From assembly GCA_012962365.1 (NCBI GenBank), contig DTXR01000011.1, positions 1-8,440 on the forward strand: a DNA stretch of 8,440 nt, written 5' to 3'. The notes under the pieces are model-generated. The model made no database searches, had not been told where the DNA came from, and was given only the letters and a program-made list of their open reading frames with translations. The number at the start of each line of letters is the position of its first letter. Within the stretch, counting starts at the first letter, position 1. This DNA comes from Chromatiaceae bacterium. Its GTDB lineage: Bacteria > Pseudomonadota > Gammaproteobacteria > Chromatiales > Chromatiaceae. Shown one piece after another: positions 1 to 7,049 of this stretch. A program made the position numbers and the translations under genes.

Positions 1-1197
1 GGCCTTCATCAGGCCGATATTGCCTTCCTGAATGAGATCCAGAAACTGCAGTCCGCGGTTCGTGTATTTCTTGGCGATGGAGATAACGAGGCGCAGGTTG
101 GCCTCGACCATTTCCTTCTTGGCACGGCGCGCCTTGGCCTCGCCGATGGAAACGCGGCGGTTGATCTCCTTGATATCGGCGATGCTGAGCCCGCAAACCT
201 CTTCCACGGCCACCAGTTTGCGTTGGGCGCGGATGATGTCATCGGCCAGTTCCCTGAGTTTTTCTGTATGGGGCTTGTTGCCCTTGCACTGCTCCTTCAC
301 CCAGTCGAGATTGGTTTCGTTCTTGGGGAAGTTGGTGATGAAATCACGGCGCGGCATGCCTGCTTCGTTGACACAAAGATCAAGAACGATGCGCTCCTGC
401 TGACGGATGCTGGCAATAGCATCATGCAGGGTGTTGGTCATGCGAATGAACAGCTGCGGGTTCAGCTTGATCTCGGTAAAGATCTCAACGATCCGTCCGC
501 TGAGCTTTTTGGCCTTGTCATCGTTGCCGTGCTTTTGCAAGTGTCGCTGCCAGCTCTTGTGAGCCTTGGCCAGATCGATAGTCTTGTCGATGATCAACTG
601 GGGGTCAGGGCCTGTGTCCACTTCCTCGTCATCATCTTTCTTCGCCGCCGGAGGGGCTGGAGGCGTCGGGACATCGGGCTCGTTGGGGTCGATCAGCGCC
701 ACGATGACATCAGAGTATTTCGCTTCTTCTGCCTCGGCGTCTGTAATGCGGCCAATCAGGAATTCCACCGCAGGCGGGAAGGCCGCCAGAGCGGCGCCAA
801 TCTGATTGAGACCGTCTTCGATGCGCTTTGCGATTCGCAGCTCGTCTTCGCGGGTCAGCAGCTCCACGGTACCCATTTCGCGCATGTACATGCGTACGGG
901 ATCGGTGGTGCGGCCAAACTCGCTGTCGACGGCAGCCAGTGCCAAGGCAGCGGCTTCTGCGGTTTCTTCGTCCGTGGGAACAGCATCAGCGTTGATGGTG
1001 GTGTCATCCTTGTCCGGCGGGGTTTCGTACACCGGGATGCCCACTTCGTTGATCATGCGAATGATATCTTCAATCTGATCTGAATCGACAATGGTGTCGG
1101 GCAGGTGATCGTTTACCTCGGCATAGGTAAGAAAGCCCTGCTCTTTGCCTTTGGCGATCAAATCTTTGATGCGGGATTGAGATTGTTGCTGATCCAT
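1..1197 (-). CDS. rpoD: RNA polymerase sigma factor RpoD (sigma-70), C-terminal part outside window
   Basis: Primary sigma factor that directs core RNA polymerase to housekeeping promoters. The reading frame is open from the ATG at 1197 to base 1, giving 399 codons of a protein usually a little over 600 residues; the rest lies beyond the left edge. Visible are region 1.1 at about residues 1-80, region 1.2 at about 96-130 ([19 protein letters not shown]), and a large non-conserved region from about 130 to 360. That region contains a proline- and acid-rich linker at about 171-200. The beginning of region 2 follows at about 364-399 ([14 protein letters not shown], then [18 protein letters not shown]), the part that contacts the beta' clamp. 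The -10-recognising and -35-binding regions are not in the window. The start is set by family alignment; only a weak GCGAG precedes it. It is the last visible gene of the rpsU-yqeY-dnaG-rpoD operon and also has its own promoter in the 95-bp gap after dnaG. Confidence 0.98.
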   Translation of the reverse strand, partial: MDQQQSQSRIKDLIAKGKEQGFLTYAEVNDHLPDTIVDSDQIEDIIRMINEVGIPVYETPPDKDDTTINADAVPTDEETAEAAALALAAVDSEFGRTTDPVRMYMREMGTVELLTREDELRIAKRIEDGLNQIGAALAAFPPAVEFLIGRITDAEAEEAKYSDVIVALIDPNEPDVPTPPAPPAAKKDDDEEVDTGPDPQLIIDKTIDLAKAHKSWQRHLQKHGNDDKAKKLSGRIVEIFTEIKLNPQLFIRMTNTLHDAIASIRQQERIVLDLCVNEAGMPRRDFITNFPKNETNLDWVKEQCKGNKPHTEKLRELADDIIRAQRKLVAVEEVCGLSIADIKEINRRVSIGEAKARRAKKEMVEANLRLVISIAKKYTNRGLQFLDLIQEGNIGLMKA

Positions 1198-1243
1198 AAT
1201 GCTCGCAGTCGGTTATCGTTAGCCACTCAAAAGAGAACTCAGC

Positions 1244-1273
1244 ATTATACCTATACAGGCATGGCGTACGCAA
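1244..1273 (-). promoter_or_regulatory. sigma-70 promoter for rpoD
   Basis: On the minus strand a perfect TATAAT lies at 1249-1244, and a TTGCGT (TTG core only) at 1273-1268, separated by 18 bp. The predicted transcription start near 1237 would give a leader of about 40 nt before the rpoD ATG. An internal promoter ahead of rpoD is expected for this operon, since sigma-70 needs expression independent of rpsU and dnaG. The -35 element overlaps the right arm of the palindrome at 1271-1287. Confidence 0.65.
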
Positions 1274-1287
1274 TCATTGAATGATTG
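1271..1287. repeat. 17-bp perfect palindrome between dnaG and rpoD
   Basis: The sequence CAATCATT-G-AATGATTG has two perfect 8-bp arms around a single central base. It begins 5 bp beyond the dnaG stop codon and its rpoD-proximal arm shares three bases with the -35 hexamer of the rpoD promoter. It is AT-rich and not followed by a T-run on either strand, so it does not look like an intrinsic terminator. Its position suggests an operator for a dimeric regulator, but I do not recognise the motif. Confidence 0.5.
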
Positions 1288-1292
1288 AAAAG

Positions 1293-3017
1293 TCAGTCGG
1301 CCTTCTTGATTGAGTATAGCCGGCGTAGCAGATTTTTCTCTTCTTCAGTCATGTCGGAAGGTCTCAATTTGTTGCGTACTTGTTTTCCGGCCGCCTGACG
1401 GGCTTCTTTTTCGAGGCGCTGCAGGCAGCCGTGGAATTGCTCGACCTGATCACCGGTGACGGCAAGATCGGTTGTAGCCAGCTTTCCAAGGTGACGACGA
1501 ATGGTGTCATCTTCCCAATGCTCAACCAGAACGGCTGTGGAGTATGTGGGGTTTTTTCGCAGGATTTCAAGCAGTTGTTTGAGGATATTTGTTCCCGCCG
1601 TTTCCAGCTTATCCCACTCCCGGGGGAGCGTTTCCTGCGAAGCGAGATCCGGGTACTGCAGCAGCAGCGCGATGGCGCGGTGTACGGGTTTCATGAGCGT
1701 GGGGCGTGATCCCCGGCGAAAACGGCTCCGGGATCGGGGAAATGGTGGTGCTTTTTGAGGTATTTTGGCACCGGAGAGCTGCACCAGCTGCTGGTTCATC
1801 ATGTCGCGAAATACACCGTTGGGTAATTTTTCGATGTAGGGTGTGGCCAGGGCCACCAGCCGGGCGCGTCCGTCCAGGGTGGTCATATCGACCTGCTCAG
1901 AGAGTTTGCTGAACAGAAATTCGGACAGGGGCAACGCCTGCTCCATATAGCTCAGAAAAGCGTCTTTTCCCTGTTTGCGTACCTGGCTGTCGGGATCCTC
2001 CCCGTCCGGCAGAAACAGAAAACGGGCCTGACGCCCATCGCGAAGCAGGGGCAAAGTGGTCTCCAGCGCTTTCCAGGCAGCGTCCTTGCCTGCCCGGTCG
2101 CCGTCGAAGCAGAAGATCACCTCGTGCGTGCTGCGGAACAGTTTTTCCAGATGATCGGCGGTGGTGGCGGTACCCAGAGTGGCCACCACGTTTCGGATGC
2201 CGTATTGGGCCAGGGCCACCACATCCATGTAGCCTTCCACGACCAGGAGGGAAGTGATGTCCTTGAGCGCCTTGCGGGCTTCGTAGAGCCCGTACAGCTC
2301 CCGGCCCTTGTGGAATATGGGCGTTTCCGGCGAATTCAGGTATTTGGGGTTGTCATCACCCATGACCCGGCCGCCAAAACCTACCACCCGGCTGCGGGAG
2401 TCGTGGATAGGGAACATGATGCGGTCGCGGAACCGGTCGTACTGCTTGCCGTTGTTCGAGGAAATCAGGCCCACAGTTTCGAGTTGTTTGATGCGTTCCG
2501 CGTTGCTGCCCAGTTCCTGCAGCAAATTATTCCAGCCAGGCGGGGCAAGTCCGATGCGGTAGGTCTGGGCGATTTCCTCGGACAATCCGCGTTGTTTCAG
2601 ATAGTCCGCCGCTCGGGCGGATTCCGGGTGCCGACGCAATTGCTGTGAGAAATAGTCGGCTGCTTCATCCATCAGTTCATAAAGCGGGCGGTTGTCCGGC
2701 CCCTGTTGAAAAGCGATTTCCGTAGGCAGCTCCAACCCGACGCTGGTGGCTAGCTCTTCAACGGCTTCGGGAAAGCTGAGCCGGTCGTACTCCATGAGGA
2801 AGCCCAGTGCGGTGCCGTGGGCGCCGCAGCCGAAACAGTGATAGAACTGCTTGTTAGGGCTGACGGTGAAGGAGGGGGTTTTTTCATCGTGGAAAGGGCA
2901 GCAGGCCTTATATTCGCTGCCCGCCCGGCGCAAGGGTACACGCTAGTTGACGATATCAACCACATCCACCCGCGAGAGCAGGTCGTCGATGAATTCTGGG
3001 GGTATTCTTCCGGCCAC
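1293..3017 (-). CDS. dnaG: DNA primase DnaG, interrupted by an in-frame TAG at codon 25
   Basis: Replicative primase that makes RNA primers at the fork together with the DnaB helicase. Read from the GTG at 3017 it has 574 codons, codon 25 being TAG. The N-terminus AGRIPPEFIDDLLSRVDVVD is a typical DnaG start, and an in-frame TAA at 3029-3027 excludes anything further upstream. The zinc ribbon ligands are C40, H43, C61 and C64, the same numbers as in E. coli. The RNA-polymerase core begins with YDRFRDRIMFPI at about 193-204. The Toprim motifs EGYMDV (261-266) and DGDRAG (305-310) hold the catalytic acids. An arginine-rich linker leads to the helicase-binding C-terminal domain. Downstream of the TAG the frame is open, from a TTG at 2933 (codon 29), for 546 residues. 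The GTG lies 19 nt after the yqeY stop with no clear Shine-Dalgarno site. Family identity is certain; how the N-terminus is made is not. Confidence 0.93.
2943..2945 (-). other. in-frame amber codon (TAG) in dnaG, codon 25
   Basis: The frame reads V-D-I-V-N-stop-R-V-P-L-R-R. In E. coli DnaG the aligned position is Ala25, just after the first helix and before the zinc ribbon, in a region where the residue varies. Single changes to CAG or GAG (Gln or Glu) would restore a normal family sequence. The three codons after it are CGT GTA CCC, then TTG, the only nearby alternative start. No Shine-Dalgarno sequence precedes that TTG. Confidence 0.9.
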
Positions 3018-3036
3018 TGCGGAAGTTTAGCAGGAA

Positions 3037-3486
3037 TCAGCCTGCCAGTTTTTGCTTGATCTGTGCGCTGACGGCGCCCATGTCAGCCCGGCCTTGCAGC
3101 TTGGGCTTGAGGATGCCCATGAGCTTGCCCATGTCTTTCATGGAGCTGGCGCCCGTGGCCTGCATGGCCTCGTCGATGAGTGCAGCGATTTCTTCTTCGC
3201 TGAGCTGCTGGGGCAGGTAGTCCTGAATGATGCCGATCTCGAACTTTTCCTGATCCGCCAGCTCCGTGCGGCCCGCGTTTTCATACTGGGTGATGGAGTC
3301 GCGACGCTGCTTGACCATCTTGTCCAGCACCGAAAGCACCCGTGTATCATCCAGCTCGGTGCGCTCGTCCACTTCGATCTGCTTGATGGCAGCGAGGATC
3401 AGGCGGATCACGCCCAGACGAGGTTTGTCACCGCCTTTCATGGCGGCTTTCATATCACCGGTGATGCGATCCTTGAGAGCGGACAT
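3037..3486 (-). CDS. yqeY: GatB/YqeY domain-containing protein (YqeY family)
   Basis: A 149-residue stand-alone member of the YqeY family, which shares its fold with the C-terminal tRNA-binding region of the GatB subunit of Asp-tRNA(Asn)/Glu-tRNA(Gln) amidotransferase. The precise cellular function of the stand-alone protein is not established. Family features visible are the start LKDRITGDMKAAMKGGDK, the stretch RLGVIRLILAAIKQIEVDER at about 23-42, EKFEIGIIQDYLPQQLSEEE at about 80-99, and a C-terminal MGKLMGILKPKLQGRADMG. Length is normal and the gene is intact. It starts 12 nt after the rpsU stop with no good ribosome-binding site, which suggests translational coupling to rpsU, and it ends 19 nt before the dnaG GTG. 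Its place between rpsU and dnaG is the usual one in many bacteria outside the enterics. Confidence 0.95.
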   Translation of the reverse strand: MSALKDRITGDMKAAMKGGDKPRLGVIRLILAAIKQIEVDERTELDDTRVLSVLDKMVKQRRDSITQYENAGRTELADQEKFEIGIIQDYLPQQLSEEEIAALIDEAMQATGASSMKDMGKLMGILKPKLQGRADMGAVSAQIKQKLAG

Positions 3487-3498
3487 CAGGGGAAGGGA

Positions 3499-3714
3499 TC
3501 AGTAGGCGCGGTCGAAACGACGGCTTTCACGGGAGATCTTCTTTTGCCAGCGTTTTACGGCGGCAGCGGCTTTGCGTTTACGCTCCCAGGTGGGCTTCTC
3601 GTAGAATTCACGGCGGCGAACTTCGGCCAGGATGCCGGCTTTTTCACAGGAGCGCTTGAAACGGCGCATTGCAACCTCAAAAGGTTCGTTGTCTTTGACG
3701 CGTACGCTAGGCAT
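3499..3714 (-). CDS. rpsU: 30S ribosomal protein S21
   Basis: Small-subunit ribosomal protein that helps 30S initiation complexes engage mRNA near the anti-Shine-Dalgarno region of 16S rRNA. It is 71 residues, the same length as E. coli S21, and shares the core [20 protein letters not shown] (about 19-38) followed by EKP and a highly basic C-terminal half ending in -Y. A strong GAGGA ribosome-binding site at 3723-3719 is 4 nt from the ATG. It is the first gene of the macromolecular-synthesis operon; yqeY, dnaG and rpoD follow on the same strand. It is divergent from tsaD, with 108 bp between the start codons. Confidence 0.98.
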   Translation of the reverse strand: MPSVRVKDNEPFEVAMRRFKRSCEKAGILAEVRRREFYEKPTWERKRKAAAAVKRWQKKISRESRRFDRAY

Positions 3715-3718
3715 TGCT

Positions 3719-3723
3719 TCCTC
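3719..3723 (-). promoter_or_regulatory. Shine-Dalgarno site of rpsU
   Basis: GAGGA on the minus strand, 4 nt upstream of the rpsU ATG. It is the strongest ribosome-binding site among the operon's genes. Those of yqeY and dnaG are not recognisable, in keeping with much higher output of S21 than of primase. Confidence 0.7.
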
Positions 3724-3750
3724 TATATAAACAAGTAAACTAATTCGTTT

Positions 3751-3777
3751 TGCCGGGAACTGTTGGGTTCACAGGCA
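3751..3777. repeat. imperfect inverted repeat in the rpsU/tsaD divergent region
   Basis: Nested arms TGCC...GGCA (3751-3754 with 3774-3777) and GAAC...GTTC (3757-3760 with 3767-3770) enclose a TGTTGG centre. Within it lies CTGT-N7-ACAG (3760-3774), one base short of the gammaproteobacterial LexA spacing CTGT-N8-ACAG. It overlaps the proposed tsaD -35 element and lies upstream of rpsU, so it could be a regulatory site for either direction. The role is unproven. Confidence 0.4.
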
Positions 3778-3796
3778 GCAAGGCGCGGGATTTTAT
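3768..3796 (+). promoter_or_regulatory. candidate sigma-70 promoter for tsaD
   Basis: TTCACA at 3768-3773 (5 of 6 matches to TTGACA) and TTTTAT at 3791-3796 (4 of 6 to TATAAT) are 17 bp apart. A start near 3803 would leave about 20 nt of leader, containing the AGGA at 3808-3811 ahead of the ATG at 3823. I could not find an equally good promoter for rpsU on the opposite strand in this gap. Confidence 0.4.
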
Positions 3797-3822
3797 CCCT
3801 TTCTTTCAGGATTTGCAATCGA

Positions 3823-4869
3823 ATGAACCAATTGACTGTACTGGGCATCGAAACGTCGTGTGATGAGACCGGGGTGGCCATCTATTCCGGGGGGGCAGGT
3901 CTGCTGGCCCACCAGCTCTATTCCCAGGTGGAGCTGCATGCGGAATATGGTGGCGTGGTGCCGGAGCTGGCGTCCCGCGATCATGTGCGCAAACTGGTTC
4001 CCCTGATTCGCGCTACGCTGAACCAGGCCGGGATGACAGGGGCGGATATCGGTGGCATCGCCTATACGGCGGGGCCGGGCCTTGCAGGGGCGTTGCTTTC
4101 CGGTGCGGCGGTGGGGCGCAGCCTGGCTTGGACCTGGAAAGTCCCGGCGGTGGAAGTGCATCACATGGAAGGTCATCTGCTGGCGCCCATGCTGGAAGAA
4201 ACGCCTCCCGAATTTCCGTTCGTGGCGCTGCTGGTGTCCGGCGGCCATACCATGCTGGTCAAGGTGGCAGGCATCGGGCGTTACGAACTGCTGGGCGAAT
4301 CACTGGATGACGCGGCGGGTGAAGCCTTCGATAAGACAGCAAAAATGCTGGGATTAGGCTATCCTGGTGGGCCGGCGATCGCCGCCAGGGCGGAGCTGGG
4401 TAATCCTGATCATTTCACCTTTCCCCGCCCCATGACCGACAGACCCGGCCTGGATTTCAGCTTCAGCGGCCTGAAAACCTATGCGCTGACCACGATGCAG
4501 CGGGAATCGGCCGGATTGCAGGGCGAAGGCCTAGAAATGCTGAAAAATGATATCGCCCGTGCCTTCGAAGATGCGGTGGTGGATACTCTGATGCTCAAAT
4601 GTCGCCGCGCCATCCGTGAAAGCGGTGTCAACACCCTGGTGCTTGCCGGCGGTGTGGCGGCGAATCAGCGTCTGCGCGAGAAGATGAACCGCATGATGAG
4701 TGCAGAGGGAGGGAGTGCTTTCTATCCCCGCCTGGATTTCTGCACAGACAACGGCGCCATGATTGCCTACGCAGGCTGGCAGCGTCTTGGTGCCGGGGAA
4801 TCCATCGGGCTGGCTTTTCAGGCGAGGCCACGCTGGTCGCTGATGGCGTTGTGCGAGCCTGCAGTTTGA
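3823..4869 (+). CDS. tsaD: tRNA N6-adenosine threonylcarbamoyltransferase TsaD
   Basis: Transfers the threonylcarbamoyl group from TC-AMP to A37 of tRNAs that read ANN codons (t6A modification), working with TsaB and TsaE in the cytoplasm; formerly called Gcp. It is 348 residues, normal for the family. Motifs in order: [12 protein letters not shown] (6-17), the metal-binding HMEGH (H114 and H118), LLVSGGHT (137-143), [17 protein letters not shown] (167-183), the nucleotide-site [15 protein letters not shown] (272-286), and [12 protein letters not shown] (307-318) with the third metal ligand D309. I chose the ATG at 3823 because the protein then begins with the usual short lead to [12 protein letters not shown]. 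An upstream in-frame TTG at 3763 would add 20 residues unlike the family and would lie upstream of the candidate promoter. The gene is convergent with the MscS-type gene and intact. Confidence 0.97.
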   Translation: MNQLTVLGIETSCDETGVAIYSGGAGLLAHQLYSQVELHAEYGGVVPELASRDHVRKLVPLIRATLNQAGMTGADIGGIAYTAGPGLAGALLSGAAVGRSLAWTWKVPAVEVHHMEGHLLAPMLEETPPEFPFVALLVSGGHTMLVKVAGIGRYELLGESLDDAAGEAFDKTAKMLGLGYPGGPAIAARAELGNPDHFTFPRPMTDRPGLDFSFSGLKTYALTTMQRESAGLQGEGLEMLKNDIARAFEDAVVDTLMLKCRRAIRESGVNTLVLAGGVAANQRLREKMNRMMSAEGGSAFYPRLDFCTDNGAMIAYAGWQRLGAGESIGLAFQARPRWSLMALCEPAV

Positions 4870-4873
4870 GGCA

Positions 4874-4889
4874 AAACCGGTTCGGGTTT
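4874..4889. terminator. weak hairpin between convergent tsaD and MscS-type genes
   Basis: AAACC-GGTTCG-GGTTT forms a 5-bp stem with a 6-nt loop just after the tsaD stop codon. Only short T tracts follow on either strand, so it is a poor intrinsic terminator. It is the only stem I see in the 60-bp convergent gap and could act in both directions. Confidence 0.25.
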
Positions 4890-4929
4890 CAGTATTTTGT
4901 CGGCTACTTGCCTTCCGGGTTGATAATAC

Positions 4930-6015
4930 TCACGGTTGTTCTTTTGCGGCAGGCATTTCCTTTATGTAAACGTCCTGCTTGTTGTAAGGGATCTCCACGC
5001 CTTCCGCGTTGAAGCGGTTGTAGATTTCCTCCAGGAGCACATCCGTAACCTGTCCCCGCAGAGCGGGCTGGTCTACCCAGCACAGCAATTCAAAATCCAG
5101 ACTGGATGCGCCGAAGGCCCTGAACCGCACCCGGGCTGCGGGGTAATGGCAAACCTTCTGGAAATTGCCGGCAACATCCATGAGAATCCGGCGTACTTGG
5201 GCTGTGTCCGAACCATAGGCAACACCAACAGGTATGCGGATGCGGTATTTTTCGTGAGGCCCCCCGGATTCATTGATCACCTTGGAGTTGCCCATGATGG
5301 AGTTGGGAATGGTTAGCTCCACATCGTCGCGGGTGAGAATGCGGGTGCTGCGAATGCCGATGTCGGTTACCTCGCCGCGTTCACCAGAGTCGAGCACGAT
5401 GTAGTCGCCAATCTTGTAAGGGGTGTCGGTGAGAATGAACACGCCGGAGATCAGATTGGCCACGGTATCCTTGGCGGCGAAACCGATGGCAATGCCCGCG
5501 ACGCCCGCCGATGCCAGCCAGGCCGTCATATCGATGCCCCAGGCACTGAAAATAAGATAGGTCGCCACGGCGATGGCCCCAATGGTCGCCAGGTTGTTGA
5601 ACAATGGCAAGGTGCGCGGCTGGATAAACTCATTGCTTTTGGCACGGCTGGCAATGGCCTGCAATACGATTTTTGCGAAGCGGATGGCAAATACCATCCA
5701 GATCAGAATGCTGATGCTCTGCAACACCGACATGATGTTGGTTTGTACGTTTTCGCCTAGCGGGGTTAGGCGTACGGCAATGGACAGGCCGATCATCAAC
5801 AGCATGTAGAACAGGGGTGGACGGATGATCTCCACCAGCTGATCGTCGAAAGCAAAGGAGGTCCGGATCACCAGCCGTTTCAGGAACGCCTTCAGGATGC
5901 CGGTTAGCACATATGCCGCGACAAGGGCTGTCAGCGCTACCACGCTGGCTTTTAACCACGGATGACCGCCCATCAGATCCAAAAGTGGTCGAATATTGCT
6001 TTCCAGGCCATTCAC
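4930..6015 (-). CDS. MscS-family mechanosensitive ion channel
   Basis: Inner-membrane small-conductance mechanosensitive channel of the MscS family, expected to release solutes during hypo-osmotic shock. It is 361 residues, larger than the 286-residue E. coli MscS. Hydrophobic segments lie at about 21-43, 66-84, 96-120, 141-160 and 164-195. The last is the pore helix, rich in Gly and Ala (ASAGVAGIAIGFAAKDTVAN), followed by the family signature GVFILTDTPYKIGDYI (191-206). The beta domain has GERGEVTDIGIRSTRI and the conserved IPNS (236-239), and the C-terminal cage domain ends with FNAEGVEIPYNKQDVYIKE. The start is a GTG at 6015, 5 nt after the plsY stop, with GGAG inside the end of plsY about 10 nt upstream. 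This implies translation coupled to plsY. The ATG at 6011-6009 is out of frame. Which MscS subfamily it belongs to I cannot say. Confidence 0.93.
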   Translation of the reverse strand: MNGLESNIRPLLDLMGGHPWLKASVVALTALVAAYVLTGILKAFLKRLVIRTSFAFDDQLVEIIRPPLFYMLLMIGLSIAVRLTPLGENVQTNIMSVLQSISILIWMVFAIRFAKIVLQAIASRAKSNEFIQPRTLPLFNNLATIGAIAVATYLIFSAWGIDMTAWLASAGVAGIAIGFAAKDTVANLISGVFILTDTPYKIGDYIVLDSGERGEVTDIGIRSTRILTRDDVELTIPNSIMGNSKVINESGGPHEKYRIRIPVGVAYGSDTAQVRRILMDVAGNFQKVCHYPAARVRFRAFGASSLDFELLCWVDQPALRGQVTDVLLEEIYNRFNAEGVEIPYNKQDVYIKEMPAAKEQP

Positions 6016-6020
6016 GTTAT

Positions 6021-6617
6021 TCAGTCTCCATTCGACGCGCTTATTCTGCCTTCCTTGCCGCTGAGCATATTGGCGATATTGCGGCGATGGCGCCAGAACA
6101 GGAGCGAGGACATGGCAATCTGCATGATGATCAATTCAGGCGCAGGCCAGAACCACCAGACGATCACCGGTGCCAGCGCCATGGCCACAAGTCCGGCCAG
6201 GGATGAAATATTCATGATCTTGGCGACAAACAGCCAGATGGCAGCGATGCTCAGGCCAATCACCCACGACAGGCCGAATTGCGTTCCCAAAGCTGTCGCG
6301 ACACCCTTGCCACCCTTGAAGTCAAAAAACACGGGATAAAGGTGACCGAGGAAAGCCGCCATGGCCGTGAGTGCGAGGATCAGGGGTGGCGCCCCAAAGG
6401 CATGAGCCACCAGCATAGGCACAAGACCTTTCAGTGCGTCACCCAGCAGGGTAATGGCCGCCGCCTTTTTCCCGCCGAGGCGCAGTACGTTGGTTGCTCC
6501 CGGATTGTTCGAACCTTCGGTGCGCGGGTCTGGCAGCCCCATGGCCTGGCAGACGATGATCGCGCTGGATATGGAACCCAGTAAATAGGCAAAGGGTATA
6601 AGAGCATAGATAAGCAT
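6021..6617 (-). CDS. plsY: glycerol-3-phosphate acyltransferase PlsY
   Basis: Integral membrane acyltransferase that moves an acyl group from acyl-phosphate (made by PlsX) to sn-glycerol-3-phosphate, producing lysophosphatidic acid, the first step of phospholipid synthesis in many bacteria. It is 198 residues, normal length. The three family motifs are present: GSNNPGATNVLRLGG (35-49), GHLYPVFFDFKGGKGVAT (91-108) and RHRRNIANMLSGKEGR (176-191). Hydrophobic helices lie between them, beginning at the very N-terminus (LIYALIPFAYLLGS). The ATG at 6617 fits the family start, although no clear Shine-Dalgarno site precedes it. It is divergent from folB across a 72-bp gap and is followed directly by the MscS-type gene, with which it probably forms a two-gene transcript. 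Confidence 0.97.
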   Translation of the reverse strand: MLIYALIPFAYLLGSISSAIIVCQAMGLPDPRTEGSNNPGATNVLRLGGKKAAAITLLGDALKGLVPMLVAHAFGAPPLILALTAMAAFLGHLYPVFFDFKGGKGVATALGTQFGLSWVIGLSIAAIWLFVAKIMNISSLAGLVAMALAPVIVWWFWPAPELIIMQIAMSSLLFWRHRRNIANMLSGKEGRISASNGD

Positions 6618-6689
6618 GGCGGATATCCGTGGATAAATACCCGTCTATGGTAAGCTATTCTTCCCTGTTTCCTCCACTGGCAAAATGGC
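6618..6689. promoter_or_regulatory. plsY/folB divergent intergenic region
   Basis: This gap must hold the start signals for both plsY (minus) and folB (plus). I see short symmetric sequences, GGATATCC at 6621-6628 and TATCC-GT-GGATA at 6624-6635. There is a TTGCCA on the minus strand at 6683-6678 that could serve as a -35 for plsY, but no -10 hexamer at proper spacing in either direction that I would defend. Confidence 0.35.
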
Positions 6690-7049
6690 ATGGACATTGT
6701 TTTTCTGCGGCAACTGCAGCTTGAGGCCGTCATCGGTATTCATGACTGGGAAAGAAAAATTCGCCAACCGCTCACCATGGATCTGGAAATTGCGGCGGAT
6801 GTGCGCAGAGCCGCCGCTACCGATGGCATTCGGGATACCCTGGACTACCATGCTGTTGCAAAGCGCATCACCGAATACGTGGCCAACAGTGAATTTCAGC
6901 TGGTGGAAACCTTGGCGGAGCGTTGCGCCGAGCTGATTCTCCGGGAGTTTTCAACGACCTGGCTGCGCCTCACCCTGCACAAACCTGATGCAGTGGAAAA
7001 CGCGGCTTCCGTGGGTGTGGTCATCGAGCGCGGGAGCCGCAACCAATGA
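6690..7049 (+). CDS. folB: dihydroneopterin aldolase FolB
   Basis: Converts 7,8-dihydroneopterin to 6-hydroxymethyl-7,8-dihydropterin plus glycolaldehyde in folate synthesis, and can epimerise the substrate to dihydromonapterin. It is 119 residues and aligns from its first residue with E. coli FolB (MDIVF start). Active-site residues are visible: E21 in IGIHDWE, Y53 in LDYHAVA, E73 in LVETLAE and the catalytic K98 in LHKPDAV. The C-terminal NAASVGVVIERG is typical. A second ATG-like context just upstream is in another frame. The start has no strong Shine-Dalgarno site. It overlaps folK by ATGA (7046-7049), so the two are translationally coupled and act in consecutive steps. Confidence 0.96.
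   Translation: MDIVFLRQLQLEAVIGIHDWERKIRQPLTMDLEIAADVRRAAATDGIRDTLDYHAVAKRITEYVANSEFQLVETLAERCAELILREFSTTWLRLTLHKPDAVENAASVGVVIERGSRNQ

Noticed and set aside
223..1083. 286-codon plus-strand open frame opposite rpoD
   Set aside because: It is a shadow frame antisense to well-conserved RpoD sequence, with no recognisable protein family or ribosome-binding site.
1244..1258. LexA box at the rpoD promoter (TATACAG half on the plus strand)
   Set aside because: Only one half-site is present; the partner half reads AATG instead of ACAG, so the dyad is missing.
1271..1287. Intrinsic terminator after dnaG
   Set aside because: The palindrome has a one-base centre, is AT-rich and has no T-run after it on the minus strand. 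It also overlaps the rpoD promoter, which fits an operator better.
2943..2945. Genome-wide reassignment of TAG to an amino acid
   Set aside because: folK and the SDR gene both end in TAG at normal family lengths, and reading through would produce long antisense-derived tails. Seven other genes use TGA as a stop, so neither codon looks reassigned.
2946..2960. Small hairpin GTTGA-TATCG-TCAAC directly before the dnaG TAG as a recoding signal
   Set aside because: The stem is only 5 bp and lies upstream of the stop. Known stop-codon recoding structures usually lie downstream. It is coding sequence for conserved residues V-D-I-V-N.
3052..3738. 228-codon plus-strand open frame opposite yqeY and rpsU
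   Set aside because: It runs antisense across two conserved genes and their junction; its translation has no recognisable motif.
3763..3822. Longer TsaD from a TTG at 3763
   Set aside because: The extra 20 residues do not resemble TsaD, and the ATG at 3823 gives the standard family N-terminus with AGGA upstream. The TTG would lie upstream of the candidate promoter.
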